From: Corynebacterium suedekumii
Lineage (GTDB): Bacteria; Actinomycetota; Actinomycetes; Mycobacteriales; Mycobacteriaceae
Assembly: GCF_030252185.1 (NCBI RefSeq)
Contig: NZ_CP126970.1
Location: forward strand, 248,001-312,000
Reading direction: 5' to 3'
DNA: 64,000 nucleotides
Made by a program: the position numbers and the translations under genes. Shown piece by piece: positions 30,058 through 39,251 of the stretch. The stretch's first letter is position 1. Each line of letters starts with the position of its first letter. The notes under the pieces were generated by a model. That model saw nothing but the letters and a program-made list of their open reading frames with translations. It had not been told where the DNA came from and made no database searches.

Positions 30058-31563
30058 CTACTTCTTCATCGAGCCGGTCTCCAGGAACCGCTGGTGGAAC
30101 GCGAACGCGGTGGCCAGATCGTGCGGAGTCTGGTGGAACTTACCGGCGTTGGCGCGCTCGACGTACTCCTCGAGCAGCGGACGGTAGTCCGGGTGCGCGA
30201 CGGCGATCATCTTGGCCACGCGGTCACGCGGAGCCAGGCCACGCAGGTCGGCGACACCGTACTCGGTGATGACGACCATGGCGTCATGCTCGGTGTGGTC
30301 GATGTGGGAGGCGAACGGGACGACCGCGGAGATGTCGCCGCTCTTGGCGTCCGACGGGGAGATGAACGTGGAGATGCGGGCGTTACGGGTGAAGTCGCCC
30401 GAGCCGCCGATGCCGTTCATGATGCGGGAGCCGGCCACGTGGGTGGAGTTGATGTTGCCGTAGATGTCGGCCTCGATCATGCCGTTCGAGGAGATCAGGC
30501 CCACGCGACGGATGACCTCCGGGTGGTTGGACACCTGCAGCGGACGGGTGATGATGTGCTCGCGGTAGCGCTTGGCCTCCGCGTTCATCTTCTCCGCGTA
30601 CTCCGGGGACAGGGAGAAGGAGGTCGCGGACGCGACGGTCATCTTGCCGGCGTCGATGAGATCGACCATGCCGTCCTGGATGACCTCGGTGTAGGCCTCG
30701 ATCTTCTCGAACTTGGAGTCCAACAGGCCCGCCATCACGGCGTTCGGGACGTTGCCCACACCGGACTGCATGATGTAGTTGTCGTACGCCAGACGGCCGG
30801 CCTGGACCTCGCCCTCGAGGAAGTCAAGGAAGTAACCGGCGATCTTCTTGGACACGTCATCGATCGGCTTGAACGGGGCGTTGCGGTCCGGGGCGTCGGT
30901 CTCGACGACGGCGACGACCTTGTCCAGGTCGATGTCGATGTAAGTGTTGCCGATGCGGTCACCGGTGTTGCTGATCGGGATCGGGGTGCGGTTGGGCAGG
31001 TGCTGGATGCGGTAGATGTCCGCCATTCCCTCGAGGTCGAGGGACTGCCAGTCGTTGACCTCGATGATGATCTTGCGTGCGTTGTCCAGGTAATCGACGT
31101 TGTTGCCCACGCCGGAGGACGGGATGAGGTGACCCTCCTCGGTGATGCGGGTGACCTCGACGACCGCGACGTCGATGTTCTTGCCGAAGAAGCCGTGCTC
31201 AACCTGCTGGCCGGAGTGGGACAGGTGGATGTCCTGGTACTTCATCTCGCCGGCGTTGATGGAGTTACGCATGATCGGATCCGACTGGTACGGCATGCGG
31301 TAGTTGATGGCACCGGCCTCAGCCATGACACCGTCACAGTCCGGGGCGGTCGACGCACCGGTGAGGACGTCCACCTTGTAGGTGTCACCCTTGGCCTGCG
31401 CCTCCTTCGCGCGATTCGCGATCGCGGTCGGGATGGCCTTCGGGTAGGCGGCGCCGGTGAAGCCGGACATACCCACAACGTCACCGTTGTCGATGAACTG
31501 AGCAGCCTCATCGGCGCTCATGACCTTGCCGCGAAGATGGGCGTTGGCGATCCGATCGGACAT
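30058..31563 (-). CDS. actA: Acetyl-CoA hydrolase/transferase (succinyl- or butyryl-CoA:acetate CoA-transferase)
   Basis: 501 residues of the Cat1/AcH CoA-transferase family, which moves CoA between acyl-CoA and acetate and so contributes to acetate use and overflow. Recognisable blocks are DVVGMSGFTGAAYPKAIP, TGASTAPDCDG, YQDIHLSHSGQQVEHGFFG, SSGVGNNVDYLD, MQSGVGNVPNAVMAGL and VVITEYGVADLRGLAPRDR. ATG 31563 has AGGAGG 6 nt upstream. The position before dusB-phoU-pst matches the corynebacterial actA. The 274-bp region upstream is shared with divergent dusB. Confidence 0.92.
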   Translation of the reverse strand: MSDRIANAHLRGKVMSADEAAQFIDNGDVVGMSGFTGAAYPKAIPTAIANRAKEAQAKGDTYKVDVLTGASTAPDCDGVMAEAGAINYRMPYQSDPIMRNSINAGEMKYQDIHLSHSGQQVEHGFFGKNIDVAVVEVTRITEEGHLIPSSGVGNNVDYLDNARKIIIEVNDWQSLDLEGMADIYRIQHLPNRTPIPISNTGDRIGNTYIDIDLDKVVAVVETDAPDRNAPFKPIDDVSKKIAGYFLDFLEGEVQAGRLAYDNYIMQSGVGNVPNAVMAGLLDSKFEKIEAYTEVIQDGMVDLIDAGKMTVASATSFSLSPEYAEKMNAEAKRYREHIITRPLQVSNHPEVIRRVGLISSNGMIEADIYGNINSTHVAGSRIMNGIGGSGDFTRNARISTFISPSDAKSGDISAVVPFASHIDHTEHDAMVVITEYGVADLRGLAPRDRVAKMIAVAHPDYRPLLEEYVERANAGKFHQTPHDLATAFAFHQRFLETGSMKK

Positions 31564-31837
31564 GAAGTTCCTCCTGTAACGCGGGCCTTCCGGGGCCCTG
31601 ACAATCTGGGATGTATGCAGGTATTCTGCAGCTGTTCGCACTGACGATGCCGGCCCGGCGGGACAGCGCCACCAGCAGGGAGCTGTGAGACACGCTGAAC
31701 CGACACCATTTAGTTACGCTCACCACATTAGCGGATGTGGCGACTGGCCGCCGTCATGCTCGCAGTTATGTGAAATCGTACGATTCGGCCCACATCACCC
31801 GCCGGATTTTTGGGCCCCGCCACCCCCAGGGGGGACA

Positions 31838-32995
31838 ATGGACGACGTGACTGTCTCCATCGGCAACCTGACGCTCAACTCCCCCGTCGTGCTCGCCCCC
31901 ATGGCCGGGGTGACCAACGTCGCCTTCCGCACCCTCTGCCGCGAGCAGGAGATCGAACGCACCGGCACCGTCTCCGGACTCTACGTCTGCGAGATGATCA
32001 CCGCCCGCGCCCTTGTGGAACGCAACGAGAAGACACTCCACATGACCACGTTCGCCCCGGACGAGAACCCGCGCAGCATGCAGCTGTACACCACTGACCC
32101 GGAGTACACCTACAAGGCGGCGAAGATGATCGTCGACGAGAACATGGCCGACCACATCGACATGAACTTCGGCTGCCCCGTCCCCAAGGTCACCCGCCGC
32201 GGCGGCGGCTCCGCCATCCCCTACAAGCGCCGACTGTTCGCCAACATCGTCGCCGCCGCCGTCCGCGCCACCGAAGGCACCGACATTCCCGTGACCGTCA
32301 AGTTCCGCGTCGGCATCGACGACGAGCACCACACGCATCTCGACGCCGGCCGCATCGCCGTCGAGGAAGGCGCCGCCGCCGTGGCCCTCCACGCCCGCAC
32401 CGCCGCCCAGCGCTACTCCGGCGAGGCCGACTGGTCCGAGATCGCCCGCCTGGTCGAACACCTCGACGGCTCCGGCATCCCCGTCCTGGGCAACGGCGAC
32501 ATCTTCGCCGCCGACGACGCCCGTCGGATGATGGCCGAAACCGGCTGCGACGGCGTCGTCGTCGGCCGGGGCTGCCTGGGCCGCCCCTGGCTGTTCGCCG
32601 AACTCTCCGCCGGCCTGCGCGGCGAGGAACTCCCGCCCGCCCCCACCCTCGGTGAGGTCACCCGCATCATCATCCGCCACGCCGAACTCCTCGCCGCCCA
32701 CGACGGCGAAGAACACGCCTGCCGCGACCTGCGCAAGCACATGGGCTGGTACCTCCGCGGCTACCCCGTCGGCGGCCAGCTGCGCGCCGACCTCGCCCGC
32801 ATCACCTCCCTGGCCGACCTGCGCGAGAAACTCGCCCCCTGGGCCGACTCCGACGCCATGGCCGACGACGCCGACGGTGCCCGCGGCCGACAGGGCTCCT
32901 CCGCCAAGGTCGCCCTGCCCGACGGCTGGCTCGACGACCCCGAAGATGACATGGTCGCCGCCGCCGGCGCCGACGCCATGAACTCCGGCGGCTGA
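31838..32995 (+). CDS. dusB: tRNA-dihydrouridine synthase
   Basis: 385 residues; an FMN enzyme reducing uridines in the tRNA D-loop. The N-terminal TIM barrel has LAPMAGVTNVAFRTLCRE, HIDMNFGCPVPKVTRRGGGSAI (catalytic Cys in NFGCP), ALHARTAAQRYSGEADW and GNGDIFAADDARRMM, then the helical tRNA-binding C-terminus DLRKHMGWYLRGYP. A ~45-residue acidic tail (ADDADGARGRQ..DDMVAAAGADAMNSGG) is extra. ATG 31838 is preceded by a G-rich AGGGGGG; GTG 31847 is an alternative start. phoU follows about 110 bp later on the same strand. Confidence 0.93.
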   Translation: MDDVTVSIGNLTLNSPVVLAPMAGVTNVAFRTLCREQEIERTGTVSGLYVCEMITARALVERNEKTLHMTTFAPDENPRSMQLYTTDPEYTYKAAKMIVDENMADHIDMNFGCPVPKVTRRGGGSAIPYKRRLFANIVAAAVRATEGTDIPVTVKFRVGIDDEHHTHLDAGRIAVEEGAAAVALHARTAAQRYSGEADWSEIARLVEHLDGSGIPVLGNGDIFAADDARRMMAETGCDGVVVGRGCLGRPWLFAELSAGLRGEELPPAPTLGEVTRIIIRHAELLAAHDGEEHACRDLRKHMGWYLRGYPVGGQLRADLARITSLADLREKLAPWADSDAMADDADGARGRQGSSAKVALPDGWLDDPEDDMVAAAGADAMNSGG

Positions 32996-33103
32996 CCTAT
33001 CCGGGCCCACTCAGGCCCGAATGGGGCTGGGCCCCGACCACCGGATGTGGCGTTGCCACCGGTTGCCCAGCGTTCCGGTCCACCAAGTCATATGATGGAC
33101 CGC

Positions 33104-33841
33104 ATGCGAGCAGCCTATCGGGAACATCTTGAGAGTTTCGCCCATGACCTCATCGTCATGTGCGATTCGGTGCAGTCGATCATGGCCAACGCCTCCGAGG
33201 CACTGCTCAGCTCCTCCCTCGAACCGGCGGAACAGGCACTGTCCACCGCCGACGAACTCGAGGAGGTCCGGGTCCGCTGCGAGGAACGCGCCGTCGCCCT
33301 CCTGGCCCTCGAAGGCCCGGTCGCCCGCGACCTGCGCCAGGTCGTCTCCTCCATCTACATCGTCGAGGACTTCGACCGCATGGCCGCCCTGGCCATGCAC
33401 ATCGCCAAGGCCGCCCGCCGCCGTCACCCCGAAAGCGCCGTGCCCGAACCGATGAAGGGATATTTCCAGGAGATGGCCCGCCTGGTCGGCGAGATGGCGG
33501 AGAAGACCCGCGACATCCTCGTCGACCCCAACGCCGACGTCGCCCTCGTTCTCGGCGAGGACGACGACGCCGTCGACGACCTCAACGAGTACATGCTCAC
33601 CCTGCTCACCCAACGCGAGTGGGAACACTCCACCCGCGAAGCCGTCGACGTCGCCCTGCTCGCCCGCTACTACGAGCGCTACGCCGACCACTGCGTCAAC
33701 GTCGCCGCCCGCATCGTCTACCTCTCCTCCGGCCTCAACCCGGCCCAGTACGTGGAGAAGCAGGAGCGCGACCGCGCCGAGGCTGACATGACCCAGCGGT
33801 TCGAGGAACTCGAGCGGCTGTTCTCCCAGCACCGCCGGTAA
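33104..33841 (+). CDS. phoU: Phosphate transport regulator PhoU
   Basis: 245 residues, all-helical, two PhoU repeats (first EERAVALLALEGPVARDLRQVVSSIYIVEDFDRMAALAMHIAK; second LARYYERYADHCVNVAARIVYLSSG) that carry the conserved metal-binding E/D-x-x-D patterns. PhoU restrains the Pst transporter and the Pho two-component system when phosphate is sufficient. Three in-frame ATGs exist (33092, 33095, 33104). The last is chosen because TATGAT (33091-33096) ends 7 nt before it, making a leaderless start and fitting the family N-terminus MRxAYR. Convergent with pstB. Confidence 0.95.
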   Translation: MRAAYREHLESFAHDLIVMCDSVQSIMANASEALLSSSLEPAEQALSTADELEEVRVRCEERAVALLALEGPVARDLRQVVSSIYIVEDFDRMAALAMHIAKAARRRHPESAVPEPMKGYFQEMARLVGEMAEKTRDILVDPNADVALVLGEDDDAVDDLNEYMLTLLTQREWEHSTREAVDVALLARYYERYADHCVNVAARIVYLSSGLNPAQYVEKQERDRAEADMTQRFEELERLFSQHRR

Positions 33842-33956
33842 CCAGTCGCCTGCCACATCGGCGGCACCAGCTCCCACGTCTGACACCGCGCCCCGAAACC
33901 GCCCGAATAGCCCGCCGGTGTCAGACGCCAGTGCCACTGCCCCACAACGGACGACG

Positions 33957-33987
33957 AGGCCCGCCACGCATGACGCGTGGCGGGCCT
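33957..33987. terminator. Terminator between phoU and pstB
   Basis: AGGCCCGCCACGC (33957-33969) pairs perfectly with GCGTGGCGGGCCT (33975-33987) around 5 nt. It can end both convergent units. Confidence 0.75.
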
Positions 33988-34005
33988 TGTCAGGTACAGC
34001 GGGGA

Positions 34006-34779
34006 TTATCCGAAGCGGCCGGCGATGTAGTCCTCGGTCTCCTTCTGGTCCGGGTTCTCGAAGATCTTCTTCGTGTCACCGAACTCGACGAGGCGGCCCG
34101 GCTTGCCGGTGGCCTCGAGGGAGTAGAAGGCGGTCTTGTCGGACACGCGGGCTGCCTGCTGCATGTTGTGGGTCACGATGACGATGGTGAAGTCTTCCTT
34201 GAGCTCGTGGATGAGGTCCTCCACGGCCAGGGTCGAGATCGGGTCGAGGGCGGAGCAGGGCTCGTCCATGAGCAGCACCTCGGGCTCGACGGCGATGGCG
34301 CGGGCGATGCAGAGTCGCTGCTGCTGGCCACCTGAGAGACCGCCGCCGGGCTTGTCCAGGCGGTCCTTGACCTCCTCCCACAGGTTCGCGCCGCGCAGGG
34401 AGCGCTCGGCGACCTCCTTGAGCTTCTTCTTGTTCTTCTCGCCGGAGAGCTTGAGGCCGGCGACGACGTTGTCCTCGATAGACATGGTCGGGAACGGGTT
34501 GGCCTTCTGGAAGACCATGCCGATGGTGTTGCGGACGGCGACCGGGTCAACCTTGGAGCCGTAGATGTCCTCGCCGTCGAGAAGGACCTGGCCCTTGACG
34601 TAGGCGCCGGGGATGACCTCGTGCATGCGGTTGAGGGTACGGAGGACGGTGGACTTGCCGCAGCCGGACGGGCCGATGAAGGCGGTGACGGCCTGGGCCG
34701 GGACCTGCAGGTTGACGTTCTGCACGGCGTGGAAGTCGCCGTAGTAGATGTTGACGTCGTTGAGTTCGAGCTTGGACAT
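34006..34779 (-). CDS. pstB: Phosphate ABC transporter ATP-binding protein
   Basis: 257 residues. Walker [10 protein letters not shown], the PstB-typical Q-loop [17 protein letters not shown], signature [14 protein letters not shown], Walker [14 protein letters not shown] and H-loop [21 protein letters not shown] are all present. It drives phosphate import through PstA-PstC. AGGAG lies 7-8 nt before ATG 34779. Last gene of the minus-strand pstS-C-A-B operon. Confidence 0.97.
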   Translation of the reverse strand: MSKLELNDVNIYYGDFHAVQNVNLQVPAQAVTAFIGPSGCGKSTVLRTLNRMHEVIPGAYVKGQVLLDGEDIYGSKVDPVAVRNTIGMVFQKANPFPTMSIEDNVVAGLKLSGEKNKKKLKEVAERSLRGANLWEEVKDRLDKPGGGLSGGQQQRLCIARAIAVEPEVLLMDEPCSALDPISTLAVEDLIHELKEDFTIVIVTHNMQQAARVSDKTAFYSLEATGKPGRLVEFGDTKKIFENPDQKETEDYIAGRFG

Positions 34780-34835
34780 CAGTAACTCCTGGGAACTGGT
34801 GGGCTGGTTTCTTCAGGTGAGGTGAAGCCGGGAAG

Positions 34836-35762
34836 CTACTGCTTGACCGAGAACTTCGCGGAGATGATTCGGGCGCCGATGTTGAGCAGCGCGATGATGA
34901 GGACGAGGGTGAGGGCGGCGCCCCACAGCTTGTCCAGCACGGCCGGGGAGGTGCCCGCCTTGTACATGTCGAGCATCATCAGCGGCAGCGAGGACATCGG
35001 GCCGTTGAACGGGTCGTTGTTGATGGCCTGGGTGGAGCCCACGAGGATGAGGACCGGGGCGGACTCGCCCATGACGCGGGCGATGGCCAGCATGATGCCG
35101 GTGACGATGCCGGACAGGGCGGTGGGCAGGACGATCTTGGCGATGGTCTTCCACTTCGGCACACCCAGTGCGTAGGAGGCCTCGCGCAGGTCCATCGGGA
35201 CGACGCGCAGCATTTCCTCGGTGTTACGGATGATCACCGGGACCATGAGGATGACCAGCGACAGCGAGACGGCCATGCCGGAACGCTGGAAGCCGAACAG
35301 GGTGATCCAGGTGGTGAAGACGAACAGTGCGGCGACGATGGAGGGCACGCCGGTGAGGATGTCCACCATGAAGGTGGTGATGCGGCCGAGGCGGTTGCCG
35401 TTGGAGTACTCGACGAGGTAGATCGCGGTGAAGACGCCGATCGGGATGGACAGCGCCGAGGTGATGAGGGTCTGGATGATCGTGCCCTGGATCGCGTGCA
35501 GGGCGCCGCCGCCGGGCTGGTGGTAGAGGACGCCGCGCTGGGAGCTGGTCCACCATTCGGCGGTGAGCACCGGGGCGAGGCCGCGGGAGATGACCTCCCA
35601 CAGGACCCAGATCAGCGGGATCATCGCGATGGCCATGGTGAGGTACACCAGGACGGTGGCGACGGTGTTGGTGGTCTTGCGTCCCTGCGAGATGTCGGAG
35701 AAGGTCGGCGAGGTGCCCAGCTTGCGGGAACCGGCGTTCACGGTGGTGACGTTGTTGGTCAT
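34836..35762 (-). CDS. pstA: Phosphate ABC transporter permease PstA
   Basis: 308 residues with six predicted membrane helices and the EAA-like loop EASYALGVPKWKTIAKIVLPTALSGIVTG that contacts PstB. TGVPSIVAALFVF and ARVMGESAPVLILVG are PstA-typical. Forms the channel with PstC. Fifteen bases separate it from pstC upstream and 56 from pstB downstream. Confidence 0.96.
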   Translation of the reverse strand: MTNNVTTVNAGSRKLGTSPTFSDISQGRKTTNTVATVLVYLTMAIAMIPLIWVLWEVISRGLAPVLTAEWWTSSQRGVLYHQPGGGALHAIQGTIIQTLITSALSIPIGVFTAIYLVEYSNGNRLGRITTFMVDILTGVPSIVAALFVFTTWITLFGFQRSGMAVSLSLVILMVPVIIRNTEEMLRVVPMDLREASYALGVPKWKTIAKIVLPTALSGIVTGIMLAIARVMGESAPVLILVGSTQAINNDPFNGPMSSLPLMMLDMYKAGTSPAVLDKLWGAALTLVLIIALLNIGARIISAKFSVKQ

Positions 35763-35777
35763 GGTGTTTTCCTTCGC

Positions 35778-36842
35778 CTACTTCTTGTTGACGATCGCCC
35801 GGGCGATGGAGTTCACCACGAAGGTCAGGAGGAAGAGCACCAGACCTGCGGCGATGTACGCACCAGCGCGGATATCGTCATTGAACTCGGGGGCGGCGTT
35901 CGCGATCGCGGTCGCGAAGGTGGTGCCACCGTCGAACAGGGAGAAACGGAACGCCGAGGACGGGGAGACGACCATGTACAGCGCCATGGTCTCACCGAGC
36001 GCACGACCCAGGCCGAGCATGGAGCCGGAGATGTAGCCGGAGAGGCCGAACGGCAGGACGGTCATGCGGACGACCTCCCAGCGGGTCGCGCCGAGGGCGA
36101 GGGCCGCCTCGATCTGGCCGCGCGGGGTCTGGACGAAGACCTCGCGGGCGGTGGCGGCGATGACCGGGAGGATCATCACGGCCAGGACGATGCCACCGGT
36201 GAGGATGTTGCGGCCGGTGGCGAACGACGGGGAGTTGGCATAGGTGGCGAAGAGGAAGAACCCGCCGCCCCAGCTGTGGATCCATTCGTAGAGGCCGGTC
36301 AGTGCCGGGCCGAGGACCTGCCAGCCCCACAGGCCGTAGACGATCGACGGGACCGCGGCGAGCATGTCGACGAGGTAGCCGAGCGGCTTGACGGCCCGCT
36401 TGGGGGCGTAGTTGGACAGGAAGATGGCGATGCCCAGGGCGATCGGCATGGCGATCAGGAGGGCGACGACCGAGATGAGGACGGTGACGGCGAAGAGGTT
36501 CGGGATACCGAACTGCATGGCCTCCGTGTTGGAGGTGTTCCATGCGCCGGAGTAGGTGAAGAACCCCAGCCAGCCGTCGACGTTCCGGTTGAGCGAAGGA
36601 ACCGCACGCCAGATGAGGAACGCACCGATCGCGGCGATGATGACGGTGATCAGGGTCGCGGAGGCCGTGGACAGGAACTCGAAGACGCGGTCACCCGGGC
36701 GCTTGACCGAACCGTTGGCGGACTTGATCTCCGGCGTGGAGTCGGGCTGCTGCGAGTTTCCGATGGTTGCCACGGAGTTGGCGATCGCGGGATCCCCGGT
36801 GCGGGTCTCCTGATCCTCCGTGGTCGGACGATTGCTTGCCAT
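35778..36842 (-). CDS. pstC: Phosphate ABC transporter permease PstC
   Basis: 354 residues: a ~50-residue hydrophilic N-terminus, then six to seven helices. DMLAAVPSIVYGLWGW, ALGATRWEVVRMTVLPFGLSGYISGSMLGLGRALGETMAL (the coupling loop) and the family C-terminus are present. Pairs with PstA to move phosphate. It lies between pstS and pstA with 132 bp to pstS. Confidence 0.96.
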   Translation of the reverse strand: MASNRPTTEDQETRTGDPAIANSVATIGNSQQPDSTPEIKSANGSVKRPGDRVFEFLSTASATLITVIIAAIGAFLIWRAVPSLNRNVDGWLGFFTYSGAWNTSNTEAMQFGIPNLFAVTVLISVVALLIAMPIALGIAIFLSNYAPKRAVKPLGYLVDMLAAVPSIVYGLWGWQVLGPALTGLYEWIHSWGGGFFLFATYANSPSFATGRNILTGGIVLAVMILPVIAATAREVFVQTPRGQIEAALALGATRWEVVRMTVLPFGLSGYISGSMLGLGRALGETMALYMVVSPSSAFRFSLFDGGTTFATAIANAAPEFNDDIRAGAYIAAGLVLFLLTFVVNSIARAIVNKK

Positions 36843-36974
36843 GAGGCGCAGATTCCTTCGATTGAAAAGAGCGGAAAGGTTACATGTCCGTGACGGCGGG
36901 CATGTGGTTTTTTACGTGACGCTGCCCCCGTAGGCGTCAGACGCGAACGGGGGCTGCAACGTGGCGGACCGGAT

Positions 36975-38093
36975 TTACTGGATGGCCTCGACGGCTTCGA
37001 CCAGACGCTCGTGGTGAGCACCGGTGACCGGGATGTAGCCCAGCTCGGCCAGACCGTCATCCTGGGAGTTGAGGGCGACGGTGAGGAAGTCCTTGACCAT
37101 GGCGGAGGTGGTCTCGTCGTAGCCGGCGGAGCAGACGATCTCGTAGGTGGTCAGGATGAGCGGGTAGGAGCCCTCGGCGTTGGAGGCGAACAGGGCGTCG
37201 GTGTCGACGACCATGTCGTGGCCCTCGTTGACGAACTCGAGGTTGTCCAGGGCGACACCGACGGAGTCGGTGTTGAGCTCGACCGGGCCGGCACCGAAGT
37301 CGAGGTTGGCGATGCCCAGGCCCTGCTGCTCAGCGAAGCCGGACTCGACGTAGGTGATGCCACCGTCGATGTTGGTGACCTGGGTGGCCACACCGTTGGA
37401 ACCGTTGGCGCCCTCGCCCACGGCGGAGGGGAACTGCTGGCCGTCGGTCTCCCAGTCCTCCGGCGCGGCGGCCTGGAGGAACTTCTGGAAGTTGTCGGAG
37501 GTGCCGGACTCGTCGGAGCGGTAGACCACGGAGATGTTGGTGTCCGGAAGCTCGACGCCCTCGTTCTCGGCGGCGATGGCCTCGTCGTTCCAGGAGGTGA
37601 TCTCACCCTTGAAGATCTTGGCGACGGTCGGGATGGAGAGGTTGAGCTCCTCGACGCCCTCGAGGTTGTAGGCCACGGCGACCGGGCCGATGACGAACGG
37701 CAGGTGCCAGGCGTCGTTGCCACCGCAACGCTCGGCGGCTGGCTCGACCTGGTCCTCGGACAGCGGGGAGTCGGAGCCGGCGAAGGCGACCTGGCCACCG
37801 ACGAAGTTGGTGCGGCCGGAACCGGAACCAGAGGCGGTGTAGGCCAGGGAGGCGCCGGAGACGGCCTCCTGGTACTTCACGTTGAAGTAGTCCATGGCGT
37901 TCTGCTGGGAGGAGGCGCCTTCGCCGACGAGCTGGCCGGCGGTGCCGGACAGGCCCTCGACCTCAGCGGCCGGGGTGCCGTTGGTGGCGGTGTCGGTCGA
38001 GCCCTCTTCGGACTCGGAGCAGGCGACGAGAGCGGCGGAGCCGGCGGCGACGACGCCGAGGATGGCGGCGGTGCGCTTGAAGTTGCGGATCAC
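36975..38093 (-). CDS. pstS: Periplasmic-type phosphate-binding lipoprotein PstS
   Basis: 372 residues. A lipoprotein signal peptide ends in the lipobox LVAC (Cys about residue 25), followed by a Ser/Thr/Glu linker and the PBP domain: GEGASSQQNAMDYF, YTASGSGSGRTNFVGGQVAFAGSDSPLS, YRSDESGTSDNFQKFL, all phosphate-binding loops. It captures phosphate outside the membrane for PstCAB. GTG 38093 is chosen: it begins the signal peptide directly and has GGAAAGG upstream. The frame extends to 38189 without family similarity. A PHO-box-like promoter lies upstream. Confidence 0.95.
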   Translation of the reverse strand: MIRNFKRTAAILGVVAAGSAALVACSESEEGSTDTATNGTPAAEVEGLSGTAGQLVGEGASSQQNAMDYFNVKYQEAVSGASLAYTASGSGSGRTNFVGGQVAFAGSDSPLSEDQVEPAAERCGGNDAWHLPFVIGPVAVAYNLEGVEELNLSIPTVAKIFKGEITSWNDEAIAAENEGVELPDTNISVVYRSDESGTSDNFQKFLQAAAPEDWETDGQQFPSAVGEGANGSNGVATQVTNIDGGITYVESGFAEQQGLGIANLDFGAGPVELNTDSVGVALDNLEFVNEGHDMVVDTDALFASNAEGSYPLILTTYEIVCSAGYDETTSAMVKDFLTVALNSQDDGLAELGYIPVTGAHHERLVEAVEAIQ

Positions 38094-38139
38094 GGAGAGA
38101 GCCTTTCCGGTTATATGGGGTGATAGTCCGAGCACATGC

Positions 38140-38195
38140 CACGCGGATCCGGAACTCGCATCCCGGATCCGCGTGAAGTTGTTGCTCACAGCAAC
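38140..38195. promoter_or_regulatory. Two inverted repeats in the pstS leader
   Basis: CACGCGGATCCGG (38140-38152) and its exact complement at 38163-38175 make a 13-bp stem with a 10-nt loop. GTTGCT-CAC-AGCAAC (38181-38195) is a second, 6-bp repeat. Both fall in the likely 5' untranslated region of pstS, between the promoter and GTG 38093. They could control mRNA stability or bind a regulator. Confidence 0.5.
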
Positions 38196-38197
38196 TA

Positions 38198-38255
38198 AAC
38201 CTAGGGCGCACCGGTTAACCGTAAGGGGGAGGTTTGGTAAACAGATCGTTAACAG
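38198..38255 (-). promoter_or_regulatory. pst promoter with PHO-box-like direct repeat
   Basis: On the minus strand two adjacent 11-bp units, CTGTTAACGAT and CTGTTTACCAA (38255-38234), agree at 8 of 11 positions. They resemble the 11-bp direct repeat units of actinobacterial Pho boxes. A -10 box TAGGTT lies at 38203-38198, placing the repeats over the -35 region as for a response-regulator-activated promoter. Transcription would start about 98 nt before pstS. Confidence 0.6.
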
Positions 38256-38317
38256 TTGGCGAGGATCCGGCGAATTTCCCTACCTGACCCGGCGTTTTGA
38301 GATGCACGTCACCTGGA

Positions 38318-39217
38318 TCATGGCTGGGAATACACCACATGCTCCTCGTCGACGACGAATCCGAGATCCTCGTAGACCCGGACTGCCGGCCCATTGTCGG
38401 CCTCCACGTAGAGGATGACCCGGCGCGCCCCCTTGCCTGCCAGATGCTCGAGTCCGAGGCGCAGCAGCGGATCCCCGAGGCCCTGCCCGCGGTAGGCGGT
38501 GGCCAGGCCAACGACGTAGACCTCGCCGAAGGCGGGGGTGTCCTCGGTGTGCCACTTCGTCCAGTGGAACCCGGCCAGCGCCGGCTTCCCGTCGGTTGAG
38601 GTGTCCCAGTGGAAGAGGACGTCGTCCTCGTCGAACCAGGCGGCCTCCTGGGCGCGGCGGAGGCGGTCGAGGTCCCAGCCGCCCTGTTCGGGGTGCCAGG
38701 AGAAGGCCTCGTTGTTGGCGTCGAGCCACGCCTGTTCCACGGTGTCGCGGCCCCAGCGGGCGGCGGATTCGCGCAGCGACAGGGCCTCGAAGCCGGGGCG
38801 GGGTTCGAACACCGCCGCCTCGGTCAGTGCCTGATCAGCGACGGACATGACCAGCAGGCGGCGGGTGGGACGACGGCCGGACGCCTCGGCGAGTGCGCGG
38901 GCGGCGGGCAGGTCGCCGTGGGCCCACACGTCGGCGTCGCCGACCGCCTCGAGCAGCGCACGGCCGACGCCCTGCCGGCGGGCGTCGGGGGCGACGACGA
39001 GTTCGCAGGAGGAGTCGTCGCAGGCGGCGACGCCGCGTAGCTGGTCGCCGTCGGTGAGGATGAGGTGACGGTGGGCGACGCGGGCGTCAACAAGACCGAG
39101 GAGGAACTGCTCCGAGAAAGGATAGATGCCGTCGACGCGGGCGGCCTCGGATGCCAGGTCACGGACGCGGGCGGCGAGGTCAGGCTGGTCGGGCAGGTGG
39201 ACGGACTGGATCTCCAT
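38318..39217 (-). CDS. mshD: Mycothiol acetyltransferase
   Basis: Last step of mycothiol synthesis: acetylates the cysteinyl amine of Cys-GlcN-Ins. The 299-residue protein has two fused GNAT domains. The N-terminal half carries ELVVAPDARRQGVGRALLEAV; the C-terminal half carries WFDEDDVLF, AGFHWTKWHTED, VYVVGLATAYRGQGLGDPLLRLGLEHL and LYVEADNGPAVRVYEDLGF. ATG 39217 lies 7 nt after TAGGGT (39230-39225), so a leaderless start is likely. Divergent from the DUF2993 gene with 34 bp between start codons. Mycothiol is confined to actinobacteria. Confidence 0.94.
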   Translation of the reverse strand: MEIQSVHLPDQPDLAARVRDLASEAARVDGIYPFSEQFLLGLVDARVAHRHLILTDGDQLRGVAACDDSSCELVVAPDARRQGVGRALLEAVGDADVWAHGDLPAARALAEASGRRPTRRLLVMSVADQALTEAAVFEPRPGFEALSLRESAARWGRDTVEQAWLDANNEAFSWHPEQGGWDLDRLRRAQEAAWFDEDDVLFHWDTSTDGKPALAGFHWTKWHTEDTPAFGEVYVVGLATAYRGQGLGDPLLRLGLEHLAGKGARRVILYVEADNGPAVRVYEDLGFVVDEEHVVYSQP

Positions 39218-39251
39218 GTCCCCCACCCTAGGCGCTGGCTACGATGGACCG

